A stretch of DNA of 64,000 nt from the NCBI GenBank assembly GCA_949130495.1, contig OX422215.1:13989302-14053301 (forward strand). Direction: 5' to 3'. Of the stretch, positions 25,816 to 37,933 are shown piece by piece. Every line of letters starts with the position of its first letter. Position 1 is the first letter of the stretch. The notes under the pieces were generated by a model, which did not search any database, was not told the origin of the DNA, and was given only the letters and a program-made list of their open reading frames with translations. The stretch is from Sambucus nigra (taxonomy: Eukaryota; Streptophyta; Magnoliopsida; Dipsacales; Adoxaceae). Position numbers and translations under genes: made by a program.

Positions 25816-26149
25816 GAAGTATTTGGTGGAGGGTAATGAAGATACCACTAATACTAATTTTAATGTCCTAGAGTGGTGGAAAAATAATTCGTTTAGGTAT
25901 CGATTATTGTCTCATGTAGCACGGGATGTATTGGCAATTCCCGTGTCTACCGTGGCTTCGGAGTCCGCATTTAGCACGGGGGGGCGTATACTTGACCAGT
26001 TTCGTAGCTCTCTCTCTCCGAACACAGTGGAAGCTCTTGTTTGCACTCAAAATTGGCTTAAATATTCATCAACTCCGATTAGCCTTCGAGATGCCATGGA
26101 CGAGGTGGAACAACTTGAACAATTAGATGAAGGTATTTGTCTTTTTTAA
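25790..26149 (+). pseudogene. hAT transposase, C-terminal dimerisation domain
   Basis: In the +1 frame relative to the BED part this reads SEVEKYLVEGNED, then the hallmark hAT dimerisation block LEWWKNNSFRYRLLSHVARDVLAIPVSTVASESAFSTGGRILDQFRSSLSPNTVEALVCTQNW (split here only by reading, all in one open frame). It ends with an acidic tail and TAA at 26147-26149. The junction with the BED part at about 25800 marks the internal deletion. The parts are out of frame, so no joined product is expected. Confidence 0.88.
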
Positions 26150-26539
26150 TAATTGATTATCAATTTATTATTTAATCGAATTTTATTGTAACTAAATTTA
26201 TTACTCTTTATTTTCAGAATTGTTGGGAGCTTCATCAACAATTGTGGATTGAAATCAATCATGTAGGTATGAATTTTTTTAGGAATGTATTGACCATTTT
26301 TTTGGTTGTTGCTATTGTTATTTAGCATGTGGATTGACATTTAGCATGTTGCTTATTTGCAGGAATTTAAGGGTGTCTGTTTGGAGCTGTTTGGACGCGT
26401 TTTGGGGGCTGTTTTTACCCTTTTTGTGCTATTTTGAAAGCTGTTACGAGACTGTTTTTAAGCCCGTTTTAAGGCTCTTATGGGACTGTTTTATATGTTA
26501 TTTATATGCTGTTTTGGACATATTTATGTGCTGTTTTGG

Positions 26540-26720
26540 ACAGCTTTATGTGCTGTTTTGTACTAAATTATGACAGATTTATGTGCTGTTTTTGCACTAA
26601 ATTATGATAACTTTAAGTGCTGTTTTTGTACTAAATTATGACAGATTTAAGTGCTGTTTTTGCACTAAATTATGACAGATTTAAGTGCTGTTTTTGTACA
26701 AAATTATGACATTTATGTGT
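26540..26720. repeat. 34-bp tandem repeat in the hAT 3' region
   Basis: About five imperfect copies of a unit containing GTGCTGTTTTTGCACTAAAT and TATGACAGATTT. Related GCTGTTTTGGAC motifs extend back to about 26400. Confidence 0.85.
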
Positions 26721-27089
26721 TATTTTTGTGTTGTTTATGTACTAATATTGAACAGATTTATGGGTTGTTTATTTTTTCACAAGCTCATTTGGACTTATTT
26801 CATTTTGAACAATTTGTAAATAGTAAATTAAAGTCATTTTGGACAGTTTAAATTGGACATAATTGAAAAAAAAGTTCAAGATTTTTTTTAAATAATATAA
26901 TTAATTAATCTTAAGACCGACAAACTAAATCGAGCCGACCCTGAAACAAATCGAACCGAATAGGGTCGGTTAATCGACATAATCGGTTCGGTCTTGGTCC
27001 ATTTTTTTAGAGGACCGACATAGTCGGTCCGGTCCAAAAAAAACTTCAAAACCGAACCGGACCGGACCGCGAACACCCCTACCTGAAGC

Positions 27090-27834
27090 CACAACTTCTA
27101 CTTTTATTAACCTTAAGAATACTTATTGTGTCACAATTATGGAAAATACTACAATCCAACCATCCAGGGCGCCCATACACCCTATGTGTGTACATTCCAT
27201 CATAATATCTAAATGAATGCAATTTCTCTATAAGGTTACCCTTAATTAACTGACTACTTAGTTTATAATTCGTATTTCTATGATTTCCACATTCCCATTT
27301 AGCGATTCTATTAGCCTCAAATCATGCTAGAACTCACAACTCTCTGATTAATATATATACATATACAATAGCAAAGGTTATAAACTCATATCCTAAAGAC
27401 CCAAATTACTTCGACTCCCAACGTTCTTTAGTTTCATGCGTGGGGTGTCTCGCAAAGCGAAATCCAAACAAGGAACCCCCCGATACACTACTACTTAAAA
27501 TAGTCAGTCATCGAAACTCCTCAGGTCCTTAGTCTATAGTATATAACTTCCCAATAGGTTTTTATCTATTTATATAAAAGTCTACTTATTCACTCTCTTG
27601 TCAAAGACAATACGCTGGAAATAACGGTAAATCTTGGCCTCCTACACAACAAGTCAATCCATGCCGATAATCACCTTATACTAGGACATACCTAAGAAAA
27701 ATAAATCCCCAAATGGTTTTTGTATATAGTCTCATAGAAATGCAACAATCCTAATGATAGGGCTCTACATCAAAGAATGCTAAGCTAAAAGCATAGTAAG
27801 CCGTACAGACCATAAATGACACTAGAACCTGATG
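27090..27834 (-). other. non-coding leader of the non-autonomous gypsy element
   Basis: The remaining internal sequence between the hAT TSD and the PBS. The first 150 bases on the minus strand follow the leader of the coding gypsy element. No ORF of note is present. Confidence 0.6.
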
Positions 27835-27847
27835 CTCTGATACCACC
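27835..27847 (-). other. primer binding site, tRNA-iMet type
   Basis: The minus strand reads TGGTGGTATCAGAGC immediately after the 5' LTR. The following leader (CATCAGGTTCTAGTGTC) is shared with the gypsy element at 37753. Confidence 0.9.
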
Positions 27848-30800
27848 AGTAACATCCCGCCTAATTCGTGATCAGTCCCATACCCAATTAAATCAGAATA
27901 TACAGTTGGTTCATTCTTAGCATCACTGTCAAAAATATTTTCCTATCACCTAATACTCAATTAAGCTAGTGTTAAAAACTTTCCAATAAAAAATTCATTT
28001 TACCATTTCGAAAAATTCCACACATTCCATTCCACAACAACAATAAACTGAATAGATATCACAATAGAATTTAAATGCAACTGGAATAAACTTTTCAGAA
28101 AATATCTCAATACATAAATCCCAACAATAGTAAATGTAACACAACGACACGAGTTTGAAATCCTGGCTCAAATAGAAAAGAAATAGCTGAAATCCTCTGG
28201 GGCGACTTGCCCTAAATGAAAGATCACTACAGAGTATGAATCAAATAAATGACGGCATCTAAACAATACTCCATAGCTCCATAGCTCGTCAACCATAAAA
28301 ATCCTCTATGGCTGGTGTCCCTGCAGCTGGACACCTGATATAGAAGTTACAAGAAAGAAAAGAGAATATGCAAGGAAGCGGGTCAGAGCCCGATGGTAAA
28401 ATAGTTTTGAAAATAGCAAGTGAATAATTGAAATATTTATCACTTATAATATACATGTTAGATTATCGGACTCTCTCTTGAGATTCTCACCTCTCATCTA
28501 GAGTGAACACCTAACGTACCTCTAAACCATTCTAATTATAATTCCCAAGCTAACAAGATTAACCCATTGTATCCATTCTTTTTAACCCAAATCATTCCCA
28601 CGTATTAACCCTATAATACATATAATGATGTTATAAACATATATATCCATTTAGATTCAACATGGATAAGTCCCTTGTTAATATAATTCAATTAAGTGTT
28701 TTCATACGTAACTATCTTACATTTTTACTTTAGCCACACAATAGATATCATCACATGTATATATCCACATTCACTATATTATATATATATACTATACTCC
28801 ACCCCGAGACACAACTGTGGTGCTGCATTACTCTGCTATCTTGTCCCAATACATCTCGTCACTATATAGGGGACTATAGGTTCGGTAAAGATCCCTTGAA
28901 CCACAAATATCAAATCACAAATAATGGAGGCGAACATAGTTCTAAGCCTTTAGGCTACGCACATACCTACGCACCCAAATGACCATTCTATACCATTGTT
29001 CTCACTAATGGTAATCAACCTAAGCCCTATGTTCTTGAGCGACAAGTCGAAGATCCCATATATTCATGTGGATAAGACTTCCCTCACGTGTATACCTCCC
29101 GTCAATAGAAATTAAGCTAGGTATGTCATACACATAAATTATTAATCAATCAAATAGGCATTATCATTTACCTATATAAAATTAGGTACTTACACTACCT
29201 ATATCATATTAGGAGTTCATCCTATCACAAGTACCCGTCGTATTTATTGAATACTGACCACACTCGTAATCATGATTATCATCATATTTTTTTTATGTAG
29301 TTATCACTCACATAATATTTTATCCGACCCAAGTACCCGTAAATATATCATCAATATTACCCTTACTTGACATAACGATTATTCTCCTCTAAATCATACT
29401 ATAATTATGTAGATATCTCTCACAAAAATTTAATCCTCAAATCCAAATAATTTTCCAACATTAACCCAAGTCCCTCTCTCCTTGTTAATGTACCAAAATT
29501 AATAAAATCTCACCATGGGACAAATTATCATTTTTCGATAAAGGTACATTCTGCCAGAAATATAAAATTACAATTTTGAAGCTATACTGCTCCGATTTTG
29601 GAAAAACTTAGAGCTGCAAAGTTGTGAAGAACGTAATTTTATACAAAACTCGTGAGCACACTGCCAATTTCCTCTTAAAACAGTCCTAAAATTATCATAT
29701 AGTATTCGTCATTTTCAACATTTTTTTTCATGCGTTTTATCCATTTTCTTTCTCATCAAAATCAACACAAATCAATCCAAAACTTCTCCTAATTAATCTT
29801 AATTAATATTGCAAGATATATGATCAGTTTCTAATAATCAAACAAACTAAAATCACCAAATAGTTTGGATTAAATTCTATTATTTCCAGAATTCTCATAG
29901 GTTCTTATTTCTCCAAAAATCATATTAACTCAGACTTCTTCTATCATTTGAAACCCAAAATTCATGGATTAAATCATTTAAACAAAAATAGATTTATTCT
30001 ATCTAATTACCATATCAAGAACAATTTCCAAAAACTCTGTAGTTCATCCTTAAATCATGTAAATTCATACTTCTTTCTTATCCAATCTAGTATGGATATA
30101 GTAAGCAATAAAATAAAGAAAGAATTGCAGTTGCCTTAATTATGTAGGTTTCAACCTTTGGTGATGATGGTGTAGAATCCTTTCCTCATTTTTAGATGAC
30201 TTTTCGGTGGTGCTGGTGGTGGTAAAAGGTGGTAAATCCCCTTTGGCTTGCTTTAAAAGTCTATCCTCTTTCCTAAGCAACCTCTTCTCCTCCCAAGAAA
30301 CTCTTCACTTTCTCTCACACTAATACCTCTCAAATGTTTTGTGATAAAATGAAATGAACTTATGTTCCTCTAATCCATCACCATTATAATAAGAGAAACC
30401 CTGAAATTACTATTCACCTTCTAAATAAATGACTAAAATGCCCCTTTGGGGTGTCCTTTCATCTCCAAGTGACCCGAGACCCAAATCCAACGCCCGAATA
30501 GACTTTTTTTTAATTATTTTGACCCTTCCAGATGCAACGGCGCACTCGAAACGACCATAAGGTTGATATAAAATAATTTTTTATTTTGATTTATTTAAAT
30601 TAGTCCCGACACGTCGCATACCGCATCCCGACTTAAGTTTCATAATTACCGTATTAGTAACTCACGACAATATAAAAAACATCATATTCATATATTACTT
30701 AAATATCACTAAGTAATATTTAGAATCATATATTTCAATATCCACAAGTAATATAAAATCCTGATTAATCCCAATTAATTAATTTCACATTAATTCCAAT

Positions 30801-30861
30801 TAATTCCATTAATTTTTAATTTAACTCGTTTTAAAAGTCATTTAAATTACGGGGTATTACA
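27848..30861 (-). repeat. 5' LTR of the non-autonomous gypsy element
   Basis: 3014 bp. Its U5 end at 27848 has a T-to-A change in the terminal TG. The other end matches 24031-24037 exactly and abuts the TSD CATAT. Confidence 0.9.
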
Positions 30862-31019
30862 CATATGTTCCCAAGTGTATAACAATGATTCTGCTATCAT
30901 GTATTCTTCCGTAATCAACCCTTTAATATACCCTGTATTTTTAACGTAGTCTCAATTACTTATTCTTCCACAATCAACCCTTCAACATACCATGTATTGT
31001 TAACATAGTCTATGAAGGT
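30862..31019. other. flank with a two-copy direct repeat
   Basis: A roughly 52-bp unit (TATTCTTCC...TTAACATAGTCT) occurs twice, at about 30900-30951 and 30961-31013, next to the end of the CACTA pseudogene. Confidence 0.6.
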
Positions 31020-33366
31020 TTACATCAATCACTCAAAATGATACACCCATCGATGCCTGGCGAGTCCAAAAAATAAAGCCTCATCGCATAATTGCAAAAT
31101 AGGTGGACATTGATGTCAAAGAATGACATAGGAAAACACTTCACCAAGAGACAAGTCGCCTAGGCTAAAGTGTCTTTCGCAACCATAATGCGTGTCTTGT
31201 TTACCACTTTTGCACACATTAAGGTGAAGCACAAACTAATATGCCTAATTGCCTTGCGAAGATCTTTGTGCTCATAAAAATAATGCCAAAATAATAGAGG
31301 GATTACTTACATGATGACGTGTCAATCATGAGACTCGCACTCTTCCAGGTAATTTATTTAGTAACTTACAACACTGCACAAATTATTGAAATAACCATTC
31401 GGAGTCTTCAAGTTGAACAACACGTCTAGGATGATCTTTTTATCACAAGTAGTCAAAGTGAAAGCACTCGCGGGAACATAATTTCTTCAATTTGTAGGAT
31501 CAATTTTTAAATATAATTATTTTCACCTCATTTATAATGCGACTCACACTTTGTCCATTTTTCGAATTTGATCCACCCAGGCATGTTCCTGCCAGATTTC
31601 CTACAAAAAATTTCTTCGTGTGTATCACATCAATTACATGCCTTACATGGTGATTCCTCCAATCGACAAGTTAAATAAGATTGACTCTCGGGGTCATGCC
31701 TTTATCTTACTGGGATCTTATAAATCCTCCCTAGATTTTCACTTCTAGCCTACAAACTAAGGGTGCTTGCTTACAAACTTATTCCCTGAAGTCGCAACCT
31801 TCACCTTCTCCTCAATTTGATAATTAAAATTTCGAACACGTTCTACCAAACGCTCTTGACCGACTTGTAAAAGTTAAACTTATCATTTCCAAAAGGGTAA
31901 CTGCTCGAAAGAAATCTACGATGACCGACATAACTCATATTTTTACTATGATGTGCCTAAGTTGATTAAGTTTCCTCCTTATTGATGGGACATCCATAAT
32001 AACCATGAACATTGCAACCAGATAAGTTCCCATAGGCAGGAAAGTCATGGATCACCCACATAACCATCACTTTAAGTGTGAACTCTTCACCTTTGTGAGA
32101 ATGAAATGCCCTCATGCCTTCATCCTATAAGTCTTTAAGTTCTTCGATTAACGGGTTTAAGAAAATAGCAATGTCGTCGTCGAAAGCATTTAGATCGAGT
32201 ATCAACAACAATAATAATGTGAACTATTTTATCATGCACTGTGTTAGGAGGGAGACTTAAAGGCACCATAATAACTGACCAATAACTCTGATTAGTGATT
32301 GAATTACGAAAAGAGTTAAACCCATCGGTTGATAATGCAAAATGGACATTGAATGATTATTTTACAAATTCAGGGTGTCGTGCATTTGAAAGCTATCAGT
32401 TGAGTGAATCAATCGGATGATGCATGAGATTCCCACCCACCTCGGGGCGAGAGTGCCATGTTATGGCCTCTGCTTTCCACGGTACAATGAGAATCTTTTT
32501 AACCATGACTCGAGGGAAAAATACTTTAATACCTTACATGGAGCTTGAGAGCACTTGCAAAATTTTATTGTACCTTCTATTACGCTCTCATAAACCATAT
32601 ATCTTGGCTCCTTGCATACAAAACATTCATTATTTAGTTCGTGTTCATTATGGTATAATATGCAATCATCCCTGCATGCATGAAAATATTTATACTTCAA
32701 ACCCAAACCCTTCAATCTCTTTTTCGTGCTCAGATTACTAACTGGTAATTTGTTCTATTTCGGGAGAATGTCTTTAGCCCAATTAAGAATTAAAGTTATG
32801 TTATTGTTCGATAAGCCAAATTGACTCTTCAAATTATGAAAATCGATCACTGCGTACCATACTGAGTGGTTTTCTTCGTAGTTTTTATACAAAGGTTTAG
32901 CCACATCTACTTTCAACCATGTGTGTTCTCGATCTTCGGGTAATTCAGTATCAACTTATTTATTGACTTGATCATAATGCATATTATCCGTATCCATAAG
33001 TTGGCGGTTTTGATGTTGGTGGACTCTATAAGCATCATAAATTATGGTTAAAGGGAGACATGGTGGCGAATCGCTCACCACATCCACCCGATGGGATTCC
33101 GTCACATGGTAATTTATCGGTAATTCTTCCGTAACACATGGTACATTATTTTCCCCATTGCATGTCCATATTTTATAGTCTTGAATCATACCCCACATTA
33201 GTAAATGCAAATCAACGACTACCAAAGACTTAAAATTTTCATTTATACAATGGTTGCATGAACACGAAATCTTATCACTATTAAGATTTGTATCTGCATA
33301 TTTAATAAATTCCCAAAGGTCGTTTACATGATTAACAAATACTCTATAACTCTTTCCTATCCACAC
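31020..33366 (-). pseudogene. CACTA (En/Spm) TNP2-type transposase, heavily decayed
   Basis: On the minus strand the domains appear in the normal order. The transposase-associated N-terminal domain (33366-33130) has W-x2-CSCNHC at its metal-binding part. The TNP2 entry region (32715-32461) has YFHACRDDCILY and ECFVCKEPRY, then KVLKYFSLESWLKRF. The catalytic-core region (about 32440-31560) has FLNPLIEELKDLQDEGM and WVIHDFPAYGNLSG. A C-terminal DUF4218-like stretch (about 31270-31020) has FFDINVHLF. Stops and frameshifts break it throughout. No terminal repeats were assigned, so the boundaries are those of the coding remains. It belongs to a different copy from the CACTA at 53082. Confidence 0.8.
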
Positions 33367-33849
33367 TTTTTATTATGGGAAATCCGTTAAGTATTCTTCA
33401 AAATTCAAGTCACGTATATAAATAGGTTGAAACAAAGGTCGTGTTGGATACAAGAACTCTCGATTTAGAATTCTAGAAAATTCATTCCACCCAAGCAAAT
33501 TCAAAGAACTCAGTCCTTTCAGTAAGTATGCAATAAAACCAAACAAATGTCCCGTATAATTAAAATGGTAAAAATTTATTCAAAAAGAAAACATTGTTTA
33601 AGGCCTAGTCTTTTCCAATAAATGAATTAACCACGTAATAAAACAATTTTGATAGTTTTTTAACAGAGGCCCTTTCCCGTGATCAAAATACACAAACCAT
33701 CTTGGCAACCATTGTATACTGTATCAACCAATATACGAGTGTCATTCATTGTAGACACCCCATCCTAACCACTACCTAAGTACCTTCTCAGGTCCCTAAC
33801 ACTCCTCCTCCCTCCATAAACCCTAGGTCTTACTCTGAGTAATGATCTA
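33367..33849. other. upstream remains of the CACTA pseudogene, no gene
   Basis: Non-coding AT-rich sequence. A CACTA terminus was not recognised. Confidence 0.4.
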
Positions 33850-34490
33850 AAGGCCATTGGGCGCTCCCAAGCCCCGTTTGAATCTGGTCGGCTCTCTAAA
33901 CTGAGCGAAGCACAATGAAATCTTGTAGAGCTCTGAATCCCCTTTTTAAAGGTCCATACCCTGCGCGAATCGATCCTATGGTCTGCACAAATGATTCTTT
34001 TTACTCCGAGAACTGATCTCAGGGCCACCGAGCCCACGTTTGATTTTGATCAACTCTTCCACCTGACTAAGACTAATGGAATATCAAAGGCCTCTAAATA
34101 CCCTTTTCAACGAGCCATATCGTGCGCGAATCGGCCTCACGGTTCACACGAACGACCCTTTTTACTCCGAAAGACCATCGGGGGCTCCCAAGCCCTATTT
34201 GACCTTGGTCAACTATCCAAACTAAAACAATCTCAATGAAATATCTAAGGTCCCTGAATCCCCTTTCTAACGTTCCATACCGTGCACGCATCGGCCTCAC
34301 GGTTCACACGAACGACCCTTTTTACTCTTAAAATCCCCCATTAAGAGATCATCGGGCGCTTTCGAGCCCCATTTGACTTTGGTCAACTCCCAAACCCAAA
34401 AGAGGCTCAATGTATTCTTTAATGGATCTAAATCCCCTTTCTAACGGTTCCGATCGTGCACGATTTGGGCTTACGATTTGTATTTTATGC
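33850..34490. repeat. tandem repeat, period about 160 bp, four copies
   Basis: The block CCCTTT(T/C)TAA...CCATA...GTGC(G/A)CGAATCGGCCT...CACACGAACGACCCTTTTTACTC begins at about 33941, 34101, 34261 and 34435. Copies are diverged. Short ORFs on both strands here are repeat artefacts. Confidence 0.85.
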
Positions 34491-34853
34491 CTATTATTTC
34501 AAAAAAGATAGTTACGGATAGCCTATAGGCACCCAGACCCCCAACCTATCGGCAAGGAGTGGCACCGATCGGCAGCCCCTAAACCCTAAAATGACACTAT
34601 TTAAGGATACCATGATCTCACTCCTAAGGGGGTCCCTTTTAAGCAATCATAAAGGTTCTCTCGAAATCAGATCTCCATTATTCTAAGAAAACCTCTAACA
34701 TTTTATCAATTTATCGTACCTCACTTTCCTACCAACTTTAGTCACTTACCACATCCTACTTTACCACCCTTATACCACCATAAAATCAGCATATGTACCT
34801 TCCAAATTCAGTAGGAAAAGTCTTCTATAAGGTTTATTCCTACTCTTTTCTAG
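34491..34853. other. intergenic flank, no gene
   Basis: Probably part of an older LTR, judging by its similarity in style to the flanking tandem repeat. No boundary is visible. Confidence 0.3.
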
Positions 34854-37750
34854 TGTAATACCCCGTACTTTTATTGATATTTATTTGTGGGATTAATTAA
34901 ATTAAATGGGAATTAATTAAGAATTAATCCGGATAAAATACTAACGAGATGTGAGTTGGTATTTGATTATAATGTGTATACATATGATGTTATATGAATA
35001 TTGAAACTATTGAAATTGTCGCGAGATTGAAATACGGTAATTTGGGAAATTTTGTTGGGACGCGCGTGACAGTCGCGTCAAGAATATAATTATTTTAATT
35101 AAAAAGTGAATTTTATTTTTATCAACCGTATGGTCATTTTGAGTGCGCCAACGCGTCCGGAAGGGTCGAAATAGTCAGAAAACACTAGCCGGGAGTTTAG
35201 TTTGGGTCCCGGGGCATTTTTTAGGTCATACCGGCAACTTAAAAGGGTATTTTGGTAATTTTGGAATTTTGGGATTTATGACCAACGAATTTTGGGAGTT
35301 TAAAATAGGAAATTTAATGACCCACTAACCCATTACCAGCAATTAACTTATTAGAGGGCAACGGGAGTTTCATGAGAAGTTAGGAGAGGTTCCCAAAAGA
35401 GAAAACCTTAACCTTCATCTTCAACCTTCAACCTTGGGAGAAAAAGGAGAGAGAGAAACCTTCATCAATTTAACACCAAATTCAGAGAATAATCCAAGGA
35501 AAGTGGTTTAATTACGTTAATTTCAAGCGAATGCTTCTTCCATGCTTAGAAATTGATATAATTGCATTGTATTGGGAGACTTGTAAAAACCCATGTAATT
35601 GGAGTTATCAATTCATGTTTTGATAAAGAGATTGCATGTAGAATTATGTTTGGGCTATTATAGTGTTAGAAATACATCTTTTATATTACAAAAACGGATT
35701 TAATTGTGGATATTGATGACTTTAATTTTCTAGGGTTCATATTCATAAGGGTTGGGGGAATATTGGGAGATTTGATAATTGGGTGTTGTTTAGGGAGACT
35801 TGACCCCATAAATATGTTAAAATACGACCTAAGTATGTTTAGGAATGATTAGGAACCTTAAAACACTGTTGGGATAATGGTTGGATGAGTTTTGAGAAGA
35901 GAAAGTTGGAGGAAAAATGAATTTAGGAATTCTGGGCTCGAAACTGTCACCTCGTTAGAAGACCTGCCCAGGTCGTTCGAACGAGCTCGTTCGAACGAGC
36001 TTCTAACGAGTTGAAAGTTTGCCTTCTAATGAGTTGGATGTTCGTTAGATGCCCACTTCATTCGAACGAACTCTCGTTCGAACGACCTCGTTCGAACGAG
36101 ACTTCTAACGAGTTGACAGATTGGCCTTTTTGGCCTGATTTGATTTCTAATGTCCCGTAACCTGGTTTAATTGTAGAGATAACATTCCCTTGATGACTAA
36201 TTGATATAGTTGGTATATTTGGGATATATTGAGGAGTAAAACATAGAAGTATGATTTGAACCAAATGAAAATTGTGGATTAGGACGTGAGAGACTATTAC
36301 GATGTGAGAACAAGTGACGGCTTAAATATTTGTATTAACCGGGGACATGTGAATTGTGTAACATTATAAGTTGGTATGAGAATGAAAAGTATACCACTAA
36401 TAAAATTATGGTAATTACTAAGACGTGTGTATGCTTAGTATATGTATATGATTTTATGTGTATGACATACCTACCATACTTGCTATCACGGGAGGTTTGC
36501 GTTCGCTTAGGGCCATCTATTCTTTGTGTGCCTACGGGGGGATATAGATGGGTACCTCGAGGACATAGGTCAAAGAAGGACTTATTGGGAAGTTAATAAG
36601 TCTGCTGATCATGGGAGCGTAGGTGTGTGCGTGACCCATGTGATGTGACTGTGTTCGCCTCCGTTGTTTGTGATTGTTGTTATCTGAGAACGATTTCTGA
36701 GAGACTCGGAATGCGTGATCCTTATGTACGTGATGTACCAGGATGGATAGCAGAGTATGTGTGCACCGCAGCTTAGTCTCGGGGTGCTTGTATTGTATAT
36801 TTATGATTTGAATGATATACGGTTAAATGAACAGACTTGTCATGTTTAATTATGAGAATAATTTATAGTAACTCCTTGAGAAGATAAATAAGGGGATAAC
36901 CTCCAGTAAATGGTAATGCTAATAATTGAGAATCCGAGTTTAAGTAAAGCTATCTATTCAAGTGATAACATTGGGAATTCATATTGTTAATCGGGTAGAT
37001 GGGTTAGAACTTATGTCGGTTTAGTTAGATATAAATACCACTTAGATGGGTACTGTACGTTAGGAGTGCACGATTAGACGAGAGGTGAGTATTTCATGTG
37101 AGAGCACGTCCTAACATGTATTTTTCATTCTTTGTTTTAATATTATTAAAGCACTTCCTATTTTTAAAATACTCTCCACTTTCGGGCTCTGACCCGTTTG
37201 CTTTCAAATCTATTTTTGTAAAAACCTTTTAGGTGCCCAGCCACAAGGACACCATGCATAGGATTTCCATTCAGGCGACGAGCTGTAGCTGTGTTGTGGA
37301 AGTTACAGGGCCTTGCTAGTAGACGCTTCTTTTCTAGTCTTGACTTCATATTCAGTTTCATCATTTGTAGGGCATGTCGCCCATTTCTTTTAGAGACATT
37401 TTTATATTTCAGTTATTCCAGATTGTGGATTGTAATTAATTCAGGATTCAGACTTGTTTTATTATTTCAGTTGTGGGATTGTTGTGAGGAGTATTTCCTC
37501 CAGACTCTTTATTACTTGTTGATTACACTATTGGGACTTTATTGTGTATAGTTATGTTATTTTTATTCTTCACTTACTTCATGTTAATCAAATTTAATTT
37601 AAAATTGGCAACTCGCTTTTTAAATACTAGGTGGTTAGTAATCATTAAAATGTTTTCGACTGTGATGCTATTAACTGAACCAACTTGGCATTTTGTATTA
37701 ATTTTAATAAAGGAGTAGCTACCCGGTATTTAATTAGTCGGGGTGTCACA
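34854..37750 (+). repeat. gypsy 5' LTR
   Basis: 2897 bp, TG...CA. Contains five TCGTTCGAACGA-type palindromes at 35973-36100. Confidence 0.95.
35973..36100. repeat. TTCGAA palindrome array in the gypsy 5' LTR
   Basis: Five CGTTCGAACG-type dyads, including the perfect palindrome GCTCGTTCGAACGAGC, are interleaved with TCTAACGAGTT units. The 3' LTR has only two (43793-43821). Confidence 0.9.
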
Positions 37751-37752
37751 GG

Positions 37753-37764
37753 TGGTATCAGAGC
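37753..37764 (+). other. gypsy primer binding site (tRNA-iMet)
   Basis: TGGTATCAGAGC lies two bases after the 5' LTR and is an exact match to the usual initiator-Met PBS. Confidence 0.97.
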
Positions 37765-37933
37765 ATCAGGTTCTAGTGTCCTTTAGGATCTGTACGTCTT
37801 ATTATGTTTCCGCTGAGCTTTCTTTGATGTAGAGCCCTATATTTTAGGACTGTTGTATTCTTTTATGTATGCTTCGCTCTTCAGCAATTTTGGGTTTATA
37901 ACTGCGAACTTATACACCTTACTCTTATTTCAT

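Larger units (their letters stand above)
24315..27081 (+). mobile_element. hAT transposon, internally deleted, nested in the gypsy element
   Basis: A 2767-bp element with 11-bp terminal inverted repeats (TAGGGGTGTTC / GAACACCCCTA) and the exact 8-bp TSD CCTGAAGC at 24307-24314 and 27082-27089. The ends are packed with ACCGAACCG/CGGTCCGGT subterminal motifs. The transposase retains only its N-terminal zinc finger and C-terminal dimerisation regions. The insertion is younger than the gypsy element that contains it. Confidence 0.95.
19247..30861 (-). mobile_element. non-autonomous gypsy LTR element (LARD-like), hosting a nested hAT
   Basis: The element is 11.6 kb in minus orientation, bounded by the TSD CATAT (19242-19246 and 30862-30866). 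LTRs are 19247-24037 and 27848-30861, about 3 kb each once the SIRE-like insert in the first is removed. On the minus strand the LTR starts TGTAATACCCC and ends GGGGTGTTACA. A TGGTATCAGAGC PBS and an AAGGGGGAAAG PPT are present. Without the hAT at 24315-27081 the internal region is only about 1 kb and has no gag-pol. The leader after the PBS and the last bases before the PPT closely match the coding gypsy element at 34854-45469, so this is probably a deletion derivative mobilised by that family. Confidence 0.9.

Noticed and set aside
26540..26720. Regularly spaced 34-bp units that could suggest a CRISPR array
   Set aside because: They are contiguous imperfect tandem repeats without unique spacers, inside a plant hAT element.
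33765..34300. ORFs of 68-90 codons on both strands
   Set aside because: They follow the 160-bp tandem repeat and change frame from copy to copy.
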